Shown: one piece after another, positions 15,038 through 23,459 of the stretch
Position numbering within the stretch: the stretch's first letter is position 1
Layout of the letters: every line of letters begins with the position of its first letter
Source: JANMDU01 sp043755865
Lineage (GTDB): Bacteria > Pseudomonadota > Gammaproteobacteria > Burkholderiales > Burkholderiaceae_C
Assembly (NCBI GenBank): GCA_043755865.1
Contig: JAYUSD010000162.1
Span: 1 to 41,985 of the forward strand
DNA length: 41,985 nt
Direction: 5' to 3'
The notes under the pieces: generated by a model
The model's database searches: none
What the model saw: the letters and a program-made list of their open reading frames with translations, nothing else
What the model was told of the DNA's origin: nothing
Translations under genes and position numbers: made by a program

Positions 15038-15550
15038 CTAGAGCATCAGCTCCCAAGTCTCACTGACCAACGCTTCTTTACCGAATCCTTGATAGGGTTC
15101 ACTGCTGATCAGCTTAAAGCCGCGTTTTTCGTAGATGCGCCGCGCTGCAGTTAAGCACGAGTTCGTCCAAAGCGTTATTTTTTTGTACCCACGCTCGCGC
15201 GCGAAGGCCATCGCTTCATCGGCGAGCCTTGCGCCTAGGCCGAGGCCGCGCGCTTGTGGCGTGAGGATCAGCATGCGCAGCTGTGCGGTGTCAGCATCTT
15301 TTCTAGCTATGAAGATGCTGCCCAGCCTTTGCATGCCTTGCTGGCTTGGTTTTTCTGCGATCCAGCAACGTTCGAATTCTGGTTGAAAGTTTTTCGTGAA
15401 GTCAGCGCAAATGCCCGCCACCAACACTTCAAATTCTCCATTCCATCCGTATTCGCGCGCATAGATTTGGCCGTGCTGCGCAATCACCCAACGCAGATCG
15501 TCATGTATTTCGGTGAGCTGCGGTTCGCGCAAAACAATGTCAGTGCGCAT
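15038..15550 (-). CDS. GNAT-family N-acetyltransferase
   Basis: A 170-aa acetyl-CoA-dependent acyltransferase. The acetyl-CoA loop is visible as LTPQARGLGLGARLADEAMAFARERGY (about 94-120), followed by LWTNSCLTAARRIYEKRGFKL typical of motif B. It resembles the acetyltransferase half of MarR-GNAT fusion proteins, here without the MarR part. The start lies 1 bp after the stop of the downstream chrA half, so it is probably the last gene of the chromate-transporter operon. The substrate is unknown. Confidence 0.85.
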   Translation of the reverse strand: MRTDIVLREPQLTEIHDDLRWVIAQHGQIYAREYGWNGEFEVLVAGICADFTKNFQPEFERCWIAEKPSQQGMQRLGSIFIARKDADTAQLRMLILTPQARGLGLGARLADEAMAFARERGYKKITLWTNSCLTAARRIYEKRGFKLISSEPYQGFGKEALVSETWELML

Positions 15551-15551
15551 T

Positions 15552-16115
15552 TCAGATCACACCCAGCATGCCAAGCGCCGCACCTGCGCCCAGAATCAGC
15601 AGCAGATGCACCTTGGTTTTCCAAGCCAGCAGCAAAGCGGCAGCGGTAAAAAGCCATAGCGGCCAGTGGCGAGCTGGATTGTCATGGGCGCTGGCCAGCA
15701 GCCAAGAGGTGGCGAGCAAAAGCGCAATGGAGATCGGTGCAAGTGAGGCTTTGCTCGCGCGCGCAACCACATGCTTGGCGTTGCGCTGCAGCCAGCGCGT
15801 GGCAGCAAACGTCAATGTGCTGCTGGGAATCATGATGCCGATGAAAGTGGCCAGCAGGCCAGCTGTGGCCGCCATGTAGTTGCCGCCCGTTTGCAAGCCA
15901 ATTTGCCAACCGATCAAAGGAATAAAAAGCACATTGGGGCCCGGCGCGGCTTGTGCGATGGCGATGCAACTGGTGAACTGAATATCACTGAGCCAGCCTT
16001 GCTTTTCCACCACAAAGCGCTGCATATCGGGCGCGGTGGTAATCGCGCCGCCCACGGCGAGCAGCGAGAGCAAAATGAAGTGCGTGAAGAGCGAAAACCA
16101 GATGTCCCAAGTCAT
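15552..16115 (-). CDS. chrA: chromate transporter, C-terminal-type half (short-chain CHR)
   Basis: A 187-aa integral membrane protein with about six hydrophobic segments. AQAAPGPNVLFIPLIGWQIG is the CHR signature (PGP). Short CHR proteins act as pairs encoded in tandem; the partner ends 4 bp into this gene. Predicted role: efflux of chromate, or transport of a related anion. The symbol is given for the family; the real substrate is not shown by sequence. Confidence 0.85.
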   Translation of the reverse strand: MTWDIWFSLFTHFILLSLLAVGGAITTAPDMQRFVVEKQGWLSDIQFTSCIAIAQAAPGPNVLFIPLIGWQIGLQTGGNYMAATAGLLATFIGIMIPSSTLTFAATRWLQRNAKHVVARASKASLAPISIALLLATSWLLASAHDNPARHWPLWLFTAAALLLAWKTKVHLLLILGAGAALGMLGVI

Positions 16116-16798
16116 GCTGAGCCCTCCCTAGCGACCTCTTTGACGCCATCGCCATGGCCCACTGTGGCGAGCGCGGCTTGCGCATCACGCTGGCGAATGA
16201 TCCACACGGCATAGGCAAATGCTGGCACACCCAAGCCGATCACCACATACACCAGAGGCCAGCGCAACACACCAACTGCTATAAAAGTCATAGCTATCAG
16301 CGCAGCAGATATGCCGGCTCCCATCTCATTTTGCTTTAAACCAGGGATCATTTTGAGCGAAACTGCACCGATCAACCCTGCAGCGGCAGCGCCCATACCG
16401 CGCACCGCGCCAGCCACTTGCGGCAGGTGCACATATTGGTTGTAGAGCGTGGCCAAAAGCAACACGATGATCAGCGGCGGAATCAAGATCCCTGCAAGCG
16501 CAGCAAGCGCACCGCGCCAGCCGAAATAGCGGTTGCCCAAAATAATGCAAAGGTTCACCACATTGCCGCCAGGCAAGATTTGCGACACGGCCCAATCTTC
16601 AGTGAAATCTTTCTGGCTCAGCCAGCGTCGCTTGTCCACCATCTCCCGCTGAATGATCGTGAGTACGCCGCCAAAGCCCTGCAACGCGATGCTGGCAAAG
16701 GTGGTGAAAAGCTCAGTTTTGGAATGGGGACGCTCGGCGCGTGTGAACTCAGAATCTGGCTGTGCCGATGGCTCACTTCGGGGTGGCGTGGAATGCAT
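16112..16798 (-). CDS. chrA: chromate transporter, N-terminal-type half (short-chain CHR)
   Basis: A 228-aa membrane protein with a polar N-terminal tail (1-30), then CHR motifs FASIALQGFGGVLTIIQREMV and SQILPGGNVVNLCIILG (PGG in place of PGP). Its ATGA overlap with the next gene makes it the first of a bipartite transporter. Residues 160-174 (MGAGISAALIAMTFI) in a predicted membrane helix are encoded by a dispersed repeat in antisense orientation. Confidence 0.85.
   Translation of the reverse strand: MHSTPPRSEPSAQPDSEFTRAERPHSKTELFTTFASIALQGFGGVLTIIQREMVDKRRWLSQKDFTEDWAVSQILPGGNVVNLCIILGNRYFGWRGALAALAGILIPPLIIVLLLATLYNQYVHLPQVAGAVRGMGAAAAGLIGAVSLKMIPGLKQNEMGAGISAALIAMTFIAVGVLRWPLVYVVIGLGVPAFAYAVWIIRQRDAQAALATVGHGDGVKEVAREGSA
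16277..16319 (+). repeat. dispersed palindromic repeat, copy H (inside chrA)
   Basis: CTGCTATAAAAGTCATAGC palindrome, spacer TATCAGCG, then CAGCAGATATGCCGGCT. It is antisense to chrA and in frame, contributing a hydrophobic stretch (AGISAALIAMTFIA). Confidence 0.8.
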
Positions 16799-16882
16799 GC
16801 GCCAATTATGCAGCTCGCTCGTGCAGCTCGTCCACCTTGGCTTTGCAGCGGAGCGCTTGCGAAATAGATGCTGCCAAACAGT

Positions 16883-17542
16883 TTATGGCCCACTGATGCC
16901 AAACAAAGGTGCAGGTGCAGTTTCGCCGCTCTCATCATCGATGTGGCTTTGCATGCTGCGCGCCACACTGCTCAGCGCCACTAGATTTTTCTCATGATCC
17001 AAAGCGATCAAGGCCAATTCGAGCGCTGCGATTTCTAAAAACCGCATAGCAAGCAGCGGCTCTTGTTTTTTCATTTGCTGCAAGGCAATGCGAGACAGCG
17101 AAGCCACAAACAATTCGGAGACGACTTGCGCGACAAAGCGGCTGGAGAGCCCAGAGAAGACGCTGACCAAACCCAGCGTTGCGCCCTCGGCTGAGTTAAA
17201 CCATTTGGCTTGCGCTTGCCCCATCGGCGAGTTGGCCGAGGTGCGCTCGTTAGGTTGAGAGCGCATCCGAATATTCGCCTCGCCCGCAATGATGAGCATC
17301 AACCGCGCCGAATCATCGTCTTGCGCATTGAAAGTAATCAAGTTGCTTGGTGAGAAATGCTCGAGGCTCATGAACGCCACCATCTTCTGCGCCTCTGCTT
17401 GGCTCAAAGCTGGCTTAAGCATCCGGCCCTTGCGCATCAGCAGATCGCAAGCTTGCGATGCCGGCTTGCCTTCGAGCGGCATATAGTTGGGCTGATCAAA
17501 AACCAAATGGGATGGTTCACCGAAAAATGAGCTGGACCTCAT
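16883..17542 (-). CDS. putative cyclic-nucleotide-binding-domain protein without HTH
   Basis: A 219-aa protein whose first ~110 residues resemble the Crp/Fnr sensor fold: LMRKGRMLKPALSQAEAQKM, a FSPSNLITF strand, then RLMLIIAGEANIRMRS, the usual 'LxLIxxGEVxxxR' strand. The C-terminal half is helical (SRFVAQVVSELFVASLSRIA) and shows no helix-turn-helix, so DNA binding is not expected. It is divergent from ygiQ with a 205-bp gap. The fold assignment is by eye. Confidence 0.5.
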   Translation of the reverse strand: MRSSSFFGEPSHLVFDQPNYMPLEGKPASQACDLLMRKGRMLKPALSQAEAQKMVAFMSLEHFSPSNLITFNAQDDDSARLMLIIAGEANIRMRSQPNERTSANSPMGQAQAKWFNSAEGATLGLVSVFSGLSSRFVAQVVSELFVASLSRIALQQMKKQEPLLAMRFLEIAALELALIALDHEKNLVALSSVARSMQSHIDDESGETAPAPLFGISGP

Positions 17543-17747
17543 AAATTTGTAGCAGATAAAAAATCTTGGGAAAATTAGTTGACTTAATAAATGAATACTT
17601 ACAGCTTAAATTGTAATCCGAATATGATCATCTTGGCATACCCGCTACAAAAGCGCTAACCCGAAGAGATTACTGCAAAGTAGACACTTTTCAGGGCATG
17701 TCGGGCGTGCGGAGTGCGCTGAGCGTTGCAAACTTACAATACAGGGT
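17543..17747. other. AT-rich gap between divergent genes
   Basis: About 205 bp between the cNMP-domain gene and ygiQ, more AT-rich than its surroundings, so it should hold both promoters. I could not assign -35/-10 pairs with confidence. Bases 17634-17661 vaguely resemble the dispersed repeat but are too diverged to call. Confidence 0.4.
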
Positions 17748-18621
17748 ATGACTGCCCGCCCCGCCATCTTTAGCGACGTATCGCTCTTCCCCCGCGATGC
17801 CAAGCCTTTGGCGAGTTATCGCAAGTATTGGGCGCAGCGCTTTGGCGTGGCCAAATTTTTGCCGACATCCCGCGCCGAGATGGAAGCGCTCGGGTGGGAC
17901 AGCTGCGACATCATCTTGGTGACCGGTGATGCCTATGTAGATCACCCCAGCTTTGGCATGGCCGTGATCGGCCGCATGCTGGAAAACCAAGGCTTTCGCG
18001 TGGGCATCATCGCGCAGCCCGCATGGCAAAGCGCAGCACCCTTCAAGTCTCTAGGCAAACCCAATCTTTTCTTCGGCGTGACCGCGGGCAACATGGATTC
18101 CATGATCAACCGCTACACGGCGGATCGCAAAATCCGCTCTGATGATGCTTACACGCCCGGCGGCATGGGTGGCAAGCGGCCTGATCGCGCGGCTACGGTG
18201 TATTCACAGCGCTGCCAAGAAGCTTTTCCGGGCGTGCCGATCGTGCTCGGCGGCATCGAAGGCAGCTTGCGCCGCATCGCGCATTACGATTATTGGCAAG
18301 ACAAAGTGCGCCGCTCGATCTTGCTCGATAGCAAAGCAGATATCTTGCTGTACGGCAACGCAGAGAGAGCAATTGTTGAAATCGCGCATCGCTTGGGCCG
18401 CAAAGAAAAGATAGAAGACATCACCGATGTGCGCGGCACGGCCTTCGTCCGAAGAACGAATCCAAATGACTTGCGACGCTCAACCGAGGATGTCTGGTTT
18501 GAAGTCGATTCCACCAGCGTCGATGAGCCGGGCCGTGTCGATCAACACGTCAACCCGTACATGATGAGCTCGGATTTGGCGAAAAGCCAAGGCGGCAGTT
18601 GCGTGCAAGATGAAAACACCT

Positions 18622-18667
18622 CTACTATCAAATTAGTAGCAGGCTACGCAGATTCTATGCCGGCTAA
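18622..18667 (+). repeat. dispersed palindromic repeat, copy I (inside ygiQ)
   Basis: Palindrome CTACTATCAAATTAGTAGC, spacer AGGCTACGCAG, then ATTCTATGCCGGCTAA and the A-rich extension to about 18690. It is in frame and encodes LVAGYADSMPANGLKGLK. Confidence 0.9.
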
Positions 18668-18696
18668 TGGCCTAAAAGGCTTAAAAAGTAGCTCTT

Positions 18697-18803
18697 CTGT
18701 CCGCCCTGAGCCCTTAGGCTCAGTTCAGAACAGGCCTGTCGAAGGACTCGCCGCGGCTTCAGCCCTTCGACAAGCTCAGGACAGGCCAAGCTCAGCCCGA
18801 ACG
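18697..18803 (+). repeat. second inserted repeat in ygiQ (CTTCGACAAGCTC type)
   Basis: Inverted copies of a unit containing CCTTCGACAAGCTCAGG and ending CCCGAACGG, facing CTGTCCGCCCTGAG and CTGTCGAAGGACTCG on the left. It is the type of intergenic repeat found in many proteobacterial genomes, here in frame within a coding region and ~30 bp after another repeat. Confidence 0.8.
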
Positions 18804-20305
18804 GATATCGTTGGCGCGCGAATTCAACCCCTCACCTTCGTGCCAAATCCCGCACTCCAAAACGGTGTGCAACGCAAAAACGGCATCGCGCAAACGCCAC
18901 GCGACAAAACTGTTGTGCGCCTGCCCAGCTACGAGGCCGTGAAAGACGATCCAGTGCTCTATGCCCACGCCAACCGCGTGCTGCATTTAGAGACCAATCC
19001 CGGCAACGCGCGAGCCCTCGTGCAACAACACGGCAGCGGCACCACATCGCAAGACGTATGGATCACTGCGCCACCGATTCCGCTCACCACCGCCGAGATG
19101 GATTTGGTGTTTGATCTGCCCTATGCCCGCTCGCCGCATCCTAGCTACGCAGATGCGAACGGCAAACACGATGGCGACACCAAAATCCCGGCATGGGAAA
19201 TGATCCGCTTCAGCGTGAATATCATGCGCGGCTGCTTCGGTGGCTGTACATTTTGCTCCATCACCGAGCATGAAGGCCGCATCATCCAAAGCCGCAGCGA
19301 AGAAAGTATTCTGCGCGAGGTCGAGACCATGCGCACCGTACCCGGCTTCACCGGCATCGTGAGCGATCTCGGCGGGCCCACGGCGAATATGTATCGCATC
19401 GGCTGCAAGAGCCCAGCGATTGAGGCCGCATGCCGCAAGCCCAGCTGCGTCTATCCCGGCATCTGCTCCAATCTCAACACAGCCACGAAAGCCTCATCCA
19501 GCTCTACCGCAAAGGCCGCGCGCTTCCGGGCGTCAAGAAAATTTTGATCGGCTCCGGCGTGCGCTACGATCTCGCTGTCGAGAGCCCCGAATACGTCAAA
19601 GAACTCGTCACGCACCACGTCGGCGGCTATCTCAAAATCGCCCCCGAACACACCGAGGGCGGGCCGCTGTCCAAAATGATGAAGCCTGGCATGGGCACAT
19701 ACGACAAGTTCAAAGCGCTCTTCGACAAATACAGCGAAGAGGCCGGCAAAAAACAATACCTCATCCCCTACTTCATCGCCGCCCACCCCGGCACGAAGGA
19801 TGTTGACATGATGAACCTCGCCGTTTGGCTCAAGAAAAACGGTTTTCGCGCCGATCAAGTGCAAACCTTCTATCCATCGCCCATGGCCACAGCGACTGCG
19901 ATGTATCACAGCGCCAAAAACCCTCTACGCAAGATCAGTCGCGACTCTGAGGCTGTTGATATCGTCAAAGGCGACAAACGTCGCCGCCTCCACAAAGCCT
20001 TCCTGCGCTATCACGATGCCAACAACTGGCCGCTGCTGCGTGAAGCTTTGAAGGCGATGGGCAGAGCAGATCTGATTGGCAATGGCAAACATCATTTGAT
20101 CCCGACTTTTCAGCCCGTGACTGATGGCGCATATGTGAGCGCGAGAAAGAAAAATTCATTTGCTCCGGGGCTCAAAACCAAAGGCCGTACTGGTGGCGTA
20201 GCAGCTGCAAGCCCAGCCACGAACACCTCACCTCAGCCACGCAAAGGCACTATGCTGACGCAGCACACGGGGCTTCCGCCTCGAAAACGCTGATCTTCAG
20301 CGGGG

Positions 20306-20713
20306 TTAGTCAACCCAGTTTTCAATCGTCAATTCATTGACTCGCTCAAACTCTCGGGTGTTGTTCGTCACCAAAATCGCATTTTGTGCCATCGCATGGC
20401 AAGCGATCCATAAATCGTTAGCACCAATCGGCGTACCAGCCTCTTTCAAACGAGGGAACTGCTCGGCATAGTATTCGCACAGAGCCGCGCTTGCAGCGAA
20501 GTCAACTCCAACTGTTCGAGTGAGTTGATCAATTCGCTTAATCACATCCGCTTTTTTCGTGCTGCGCTCGGCGCCTTTGAGCAATTCGGCATAAGTGAAA
20601 AATGACATGCAAAGCTGGGAATCTGCTGGCAAGTTGTTGATGCGCTCGGCAACACTGGGAGGTTTGTTCTTGATGAGGTAAATCAGGGTATTTGTATCCA
20701 GCATGTACCTCAT
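20306..20713 (-). CDS. vapC: VapC-type PIN-domain toxin
   Basis: A 135-aa PIN-domain ribonuclease; VapC toxins cleave tRNA-fMet or other structured RNA. Acidic active-site residues are visible in MLDTNTLIY (Asp6), FTYAELLKGAE (Glu near 43) and GANDLWIACHA (Asp near 100), and the domain ends LVTNNTREFERV. The ATG overlaps the vapB stop (ATGA), the usual coupling that makes antitoxin before toxin. It converges with ygiQ at 12 bp. Confidence 0.93.
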   Translation of the reverse strand: MRYMLDTNTLIYLIKNKPPSVAERINNLPADSQLCMSFFTYAELLKGAERSTKKADVIKRIDQLTRTVGVDFAASAALCEYYAEQFPRLKEAGTPIGANDLWIACHAMAQNAILVTNNTREFERVNELTIENWVD

Positions 20714-20964
20714 AGCTCCTCGCGCTCTTGCATCGGAGCCTGCTGTCGCCTTTGATCCGTCAAGATATCTGCAAACTCTTCATCAAAACCATTCAACGCA
20801 GCTAGCAAAGCTTGCCCGCGATCAACAGGCACTGCGTGCAGCACCAAATCACCCTCGCGGTTTCGGAAGATTTCCACTTGATCGGTGTCAAAACGAAACT
20901 CTTGCGGAATGCGCACGGCTTGGCTATTGCCGTTCATAAAGACGCGACTGAGGCTGGTTTGCAT
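20710..20964 (-). CDS. vapB: VapB-type antitoxin (AbrB/SpoVT fold)
   Basis: An 84-aa antitoxin. MQTSLSRVFMNGNSQAVRIPQEFRF is the swapped-hairpin AbrB DNA-binding domain; the acidic C terminus (FDEEFADILTDQRRQ) would bind and block VapC. The start at 20964 is preferred over a 23-codon longer frame because it gives the family N terminus and has AGAAGG before it, and the longer frame crosses the operator. Confidence 0.92.
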   Translation of the reverse strand: MQTSLSRVFMNGNSQAVRIPQEFRFDTDQVEIFRNREGDLVLHAVPVDRGQALLAALNGFDEEFADILTDQRRQQAPMQEREEL

Positions 20965-20983
20965 GATTGCCTTCTGAAGTGTG

Positions 20984-21026
20984 TACATTAATGTATGTAT
21001 TTTAAGATGTTGGCAGTACCTGTCAA
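20984..21026 (-). promoter_or_regulatory. vapBC promoter and palindromic operator
   Basis: Minus strand: TTGACA (21021-21026), 16-bp spacer, TAAAAT (20999-21004). Next to it is the perfect palindrome TACATTAATGTA (20984-20995), placed over the expected transcription start, which fits autorepression by VapB-VapC. Confidence 0.7.
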
Positions 21027-21448
21027 GTAGCATCCCAAGGATTGATCACTTTCACGCCAGCTGCGATAAACGGAACGGTATCTCTCGTAGCTACTGAAAA
21101 ACCATGTTTCATGGCAATCGCGGCGATCTGCGCATCTGCGGTGCTCAATGTTTGGCCTGCACGTTGCGTTTGGGCAGTGAGCTTGCCGTAGAAGACGGCA
21201 CTTCCCGCGTCGAAAGGCAGGAGTCGCGTTTCAAACATTTGCGGTATCAAGCGATCAATGAGATCTCTGCGCATATCGTTTTTACGTTTCCCATTGGGCA
21301 GACGCTCTATACCTGCCATGATTTCAGCGAGCGTCACACTGGTGCAAAACAAGCTGCGCGGTGGCTGACGGTTGATCCAAGCAGCAACCCGCTCATTAGG
21401 TTTGAGCTTGATGGGCTCAGAAATAATATTTGTGTCCAGAACAATCAT
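21023..21448 (-). CDS. fitB: FitB-type PIN-domain toxin
   Basis: A 141-aa PIN-domain nuclease of the FitB/StbB group: MIVLDTNIISEPIKLKPNERVAAW, the SVTLAEIMAGIERLPNGKR helix, LSTADAQIAAIA with the third acidic residue, VATRDTVPF and the terminal INPWDAT. The family N terminus favours 21448. An ATG at 21475 overlapping the antitoxin stop (TGATG) is a real alternative adding nine residues. It is not closely similar to the VapC gene 310 bp away; the two belong to different PIN groups. Confidence 0.9.
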   Translation of the reverse strand: MIVLDTNIISEPIKLKPNERVAAWINRQPPRSLFCTSVTLAEIMAGIERLPNGKRKNDMRRDLIDRLIPQMFETRLLPFDAGSAVFYGKLTAQTQRAGQTLSTADAQIAAIAMKHGFSVATRDTVPFIAAGVKVINPWDAT

Positions 21449-21474
21449 GGTTTTAGCCGTCTGCTCCACAAGCA

Positions 21475-21714
21475 TCAATCAAAGACCGCAGCCCGTGGCA
21501 TGTCAGTGCGTGGCGGAATATCTAATTCAATGCCGCCGTATTTTTTGCCAAATGCGACCAGCATATCGCCCACTTTGATCTCCTCTGCAGGCTGCACCGC
21601 CTCTTCCAAGATATAGCGAATCTCAGCTTCTGTGCTGCGGCCAGAATTGGCAGCACGTAGGCGCAGAGCGCGGTGGGTGGCTTCGGGGATGTTGCGGACG
21701 GTGACTGCGGGCAT
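21475..21714 (-). CDS. fitA: FitA-type ribbon-helix-helix antitoxin
   Basis: A 79-aa antitoxin: MPAVTVRNIPEATHRALRLR followed by AANSGRSTEAEIRYILEEAV is the ribbon-helix-helix domain of FitA/StbC proteins, and the C-terminal tail would occupy the FitB active site. The start at 21714 gives the family N terminus. Translation is coupled to the toxin. An operator with two TGATATCA palindromes lies upstream. Confidence 0.9.
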   Translation of the reverse strand: MPAVTVRNIPEATHRALRLRAANSGRSTEAEIRYILEEAVQPAEEIKVGDMLVAFGKKYGGIELDIPPRTDMPRAAVFD

Positions 21715-21752
21715 GGTGGCGCTCCTTGCAAGAAAATCTTGCGTTGCCATCA

Positions 21753-21781
21753 ATGATATCATTTTGATTATTTGATATCAA
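21753..21781 (-). promoter_or_regulatory. fitAB promoter with twin palindromic operator
   Basis: Minus strand: TTGATA (21776-21781), 17-bp spacer, TATCAT (21753-21758), each one base from consensus. Each hexamer is embedded in the 8-bp palindrome TGATATCA (21754-21761 and 21773-21780), 19 bp apart. The repressor complex would cover both promoter boxes. It overlaps the 3' end of mtfA. Confidence 0.75.
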
Positions 21782-22613
21782 ATGCCCTGAAAAATCCGTC
21801 GAACATATTCAGCAAGTCGGGATGCTGCCGCGAAAAAGCCTCGCGCTGCACGAAATAGGCTTCTGCGGCCACAGCGAAAAATTCGTCGATGGATGTGCTG
21901 CCGTAGGGGTCGAGCAAGGGCGATTGCTGCCCTTGTGAAGCGGCAAAGCTGCCGAAGCGTTGGTAAGCATCGCTGGCTTCGCAGAAGCGCTCGTATTCGG
22001 CTTGTAGCGTAGTGAGCCATTGGCGGCGCTGCTCTGCTGTCATGGGCGGGCAGCCATCGGGTTGGCCATCTCGAAGATCCATGACGTGGATGAATTCGTG
22101 GATGACGACGTTGTAGGCAATATCTGCAAGTGCGCCTGCATCTTGCACATCGCTCCAGCTGAGCATGAGCGGCCCGCCGTCTAACATTTCGCCAGTTAAA
22201 TCTTCGCTGCCGTTGTGCTCGATGCCATGCTCATCCGTCCACTGCCGCCGCGCCCTCACCTCACCTGCATGCAACACGATGCCAACAAAGCTGTCGTACC
22301 AAGCTAGCGCCAGATCGGGGCGGTCTGGCGGGGCAATGTGCAAAATGGGTAAGCAGGCCTGCACCGCGACCATCACGGCTTGCGCATCGGTGACAGACAA
22401 GTCACGAGCGCCAGAGAATTCTTTCGCGTCTAAAAACAGGCTGCCTAATACGCGAAGTCGGCCTAAATCTGGTGCACTCAAAGCCGCAATAAAAGGCAAT
22501 GCAGCTATGGTCACTTGCCATAACACCTCATCGATGGCGCGGCGCTTTGCAATGCTGGCGATGCTTGCCTGCCGGCGCGATTGCTGCCATTTAGCCCAGA
22601 TGCCAAGCGCCAT
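21768..22613 (-). CDS. mtfA: MtfA-type zinc metallopeptidase
   Basis: A 281-aa cytosolic protein of the MtfA (DgsA anti-repressor) family. In E. coli MtfA binds the Mlc repressor and has peptidase activity. The zinc motif HEFIH (H-E-x2-H) appears in AYNVVIHEFIHVMDLRDG, with the third ligand Glu in SIDEFFAVAAEAYF. The start at 22613 (MALGIWAKW) has AAGGAAAG before it and follows the lpxH stop by 7 bp; the longer open frame would overlap lpxH by about 170 bp. Whether Mlc exists in this organism is unknown. Confidence 0.9.
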   Translation of the reverse strand: MALGIWAKWQQSRRQASIASIAKRRAIDEVLWQVTIAALPFIAALSAPDLGRLRVLGSLFLDAKEFSGARDLSVTDAQAVMVAVQACLPILHIAPPDRPDLALAWYDSFVGIVLHAGEVRARRQWTDEHGIEHNGSEDLTGEMLDGGPLMLSWSDVQDAGALADIAYNVVIHEFIHVMDLRDGQPDGCPPMTAEQRRQWLTTLQAEYERFCEASDAYQRFGSFAASQGQQSPLLDPYGSTSIDEFFAVAAEAYFVQREAFSRQHPDLLNMFDGFFRAFDIK

Positions 22614-22620
22614 GCTTTCC

Positions 22621-23436
22621 TTAACCCACAGGAATGTGATGGGTTTGCACGTTGCCAACCGGCTCGATGCTGAGCCTGAGCGCATAGCCCACAGCCGGGA
22701 TCGCAGAGACTTGCCAATCGGGCAACACATGGCGCGTGCCTTGACCCTGCGAGGATGTGATTGGATGATCGCGGCCTTCATGTGTGTGGCCATGAATGAA
22801 ATGCTTGGCGCGCGCAGCGTTCATCCAGCGAATAGCGATGGGTTGGTCGATATCGATCCAGTCGTGGCGCTCTTGTCTCTGTTCGTTTTGGCGAGCCACA
22901 CTGGTCGTGCGCATGGCGCGGGCGCGCTGCAGGCGCTCTTGCACAGGCGTGGCTAAAAATTGAGCTTGCCAATCCGGATCGCGCACCATAGAGCGGAATT
23001 TTTGATACGGCTCATCGGCGATGCACAGCGAATCGCCGTGGCTGAGCAAATAGCGCTGCTCACCAAACGCCAGCACGCTCGGGTCTTGCAAAATTTGCAT
23101 GCCACAAGCGAGCGCGAATCGCTCGCCCATCAGGAAATCTCGGTTACCGGGCATGAAATACAGTTTGCGTTGCTTCGAACACTCGCGCAGCACATCGCCG
23201 CATTGCTGTTCAAATTGCTCAGCTTGCCCGTCGGCGGGAGACGAATCCATCGCTGCATCATCACCCACCCACAGCTCAAACAAATCGCCGAGGATAAAAA
23301 TCGCATCGGCTTGTGATTGAGTTAAAAACTTTTGCCAAGCCAAAAAATTCGTCGGCTCAGACCCTTGCAAATGCAAATCAGAGATGAAATCAACGCGACG
23401 CCAATTCGGCGGCGCGATGATTTCATCAATGATCAT
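22621..23436 (-). CDS. lpxH: UDP-2,3-diacylglucosamine diphosphatase
   Basis: Hydrolyses UDP-2,3-diacylglucosamine to lipid X in lipid A synthesis, at the inner face of the inner membrane. The 271-aa protein has all calcineurin-like metallophosphatase motifs: FISDLHLQG (D20, H22), ILGDLFELWVGDD, PGNRDFLMG, LSHGDSLC and IHGHTHEGRDH. It follows ppiB by 23 bp and precedes mtfA. The family confirms a Gram-negative host. Confidence 0.96.
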   Translation of the reverse strand: MIIDEIIAPPNWRRVDFISDLHLQGSEPTNFLAWQKFLTQSQADAIFILGDLFELWVGDDAAMDSSPADGQAEQFEQQCGDVLRECSKQRKLYFMPGNRDFLMGERFALACGMQILQDPSVLAFGEQRYLLSHGDSLCIADEPYQKFRSMVRDPDWQAQFLATPVQERLQRARAMRTTSVARQNEQRQERHDWIDIDQPIAIRWMNAARAKHFIHGHTHEGRDHPITSSQGQGTRHVLPDWQVSAIPAVGYALRLSIEPVGNVQTHHIPVG

Positions 23437-23459
23437 CGCGCAACGCCGACTGTATCAAC

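Larger units (their letters stand above)
17748..20293 (+). pseudogene. ygiQ: YgiQ-type radical SAM protein (UPF0313), frameshifted
   Basis: The family comprises ~700-800-aa radical SAM proteins of unresolved function. Frame one (17748-19547) gives the N-terminal domain, KTVVRLPSYEAVKDDPVLYAH, and the radical SAM cluster motif RGCFGGCTFCSITEHEG (C-x3-C-x2-C). Family sequence continues in the -1 frame from 19430 (HESLIQLYRKGR, VGGYLKIAPEHTEGGPLSK, YPSPMATATAMYHS) to 20293. The join SNLNT-(D)-HESLI needs one extra base at about 19482-19483, so a single-nucleotide deletion is inferred. No slippery heptamer supports programmed frameshifting. Residues ~292-307 and ~317-352 are encoded by two different inserted repeats between NPYMMSSDLAKS and RDKTVVRLP. 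The gene is either recently inactivated or affected by a sequencing error. Confidence 0.88.

Noticed and set aside
19430..19547. Programmed frameshift in ygiQ
   Set aside because: No slippery heptamer or pausing signal at the frame change, and the family is encoded in one frame elsewhere; a deletion or sequencing error is simpler.
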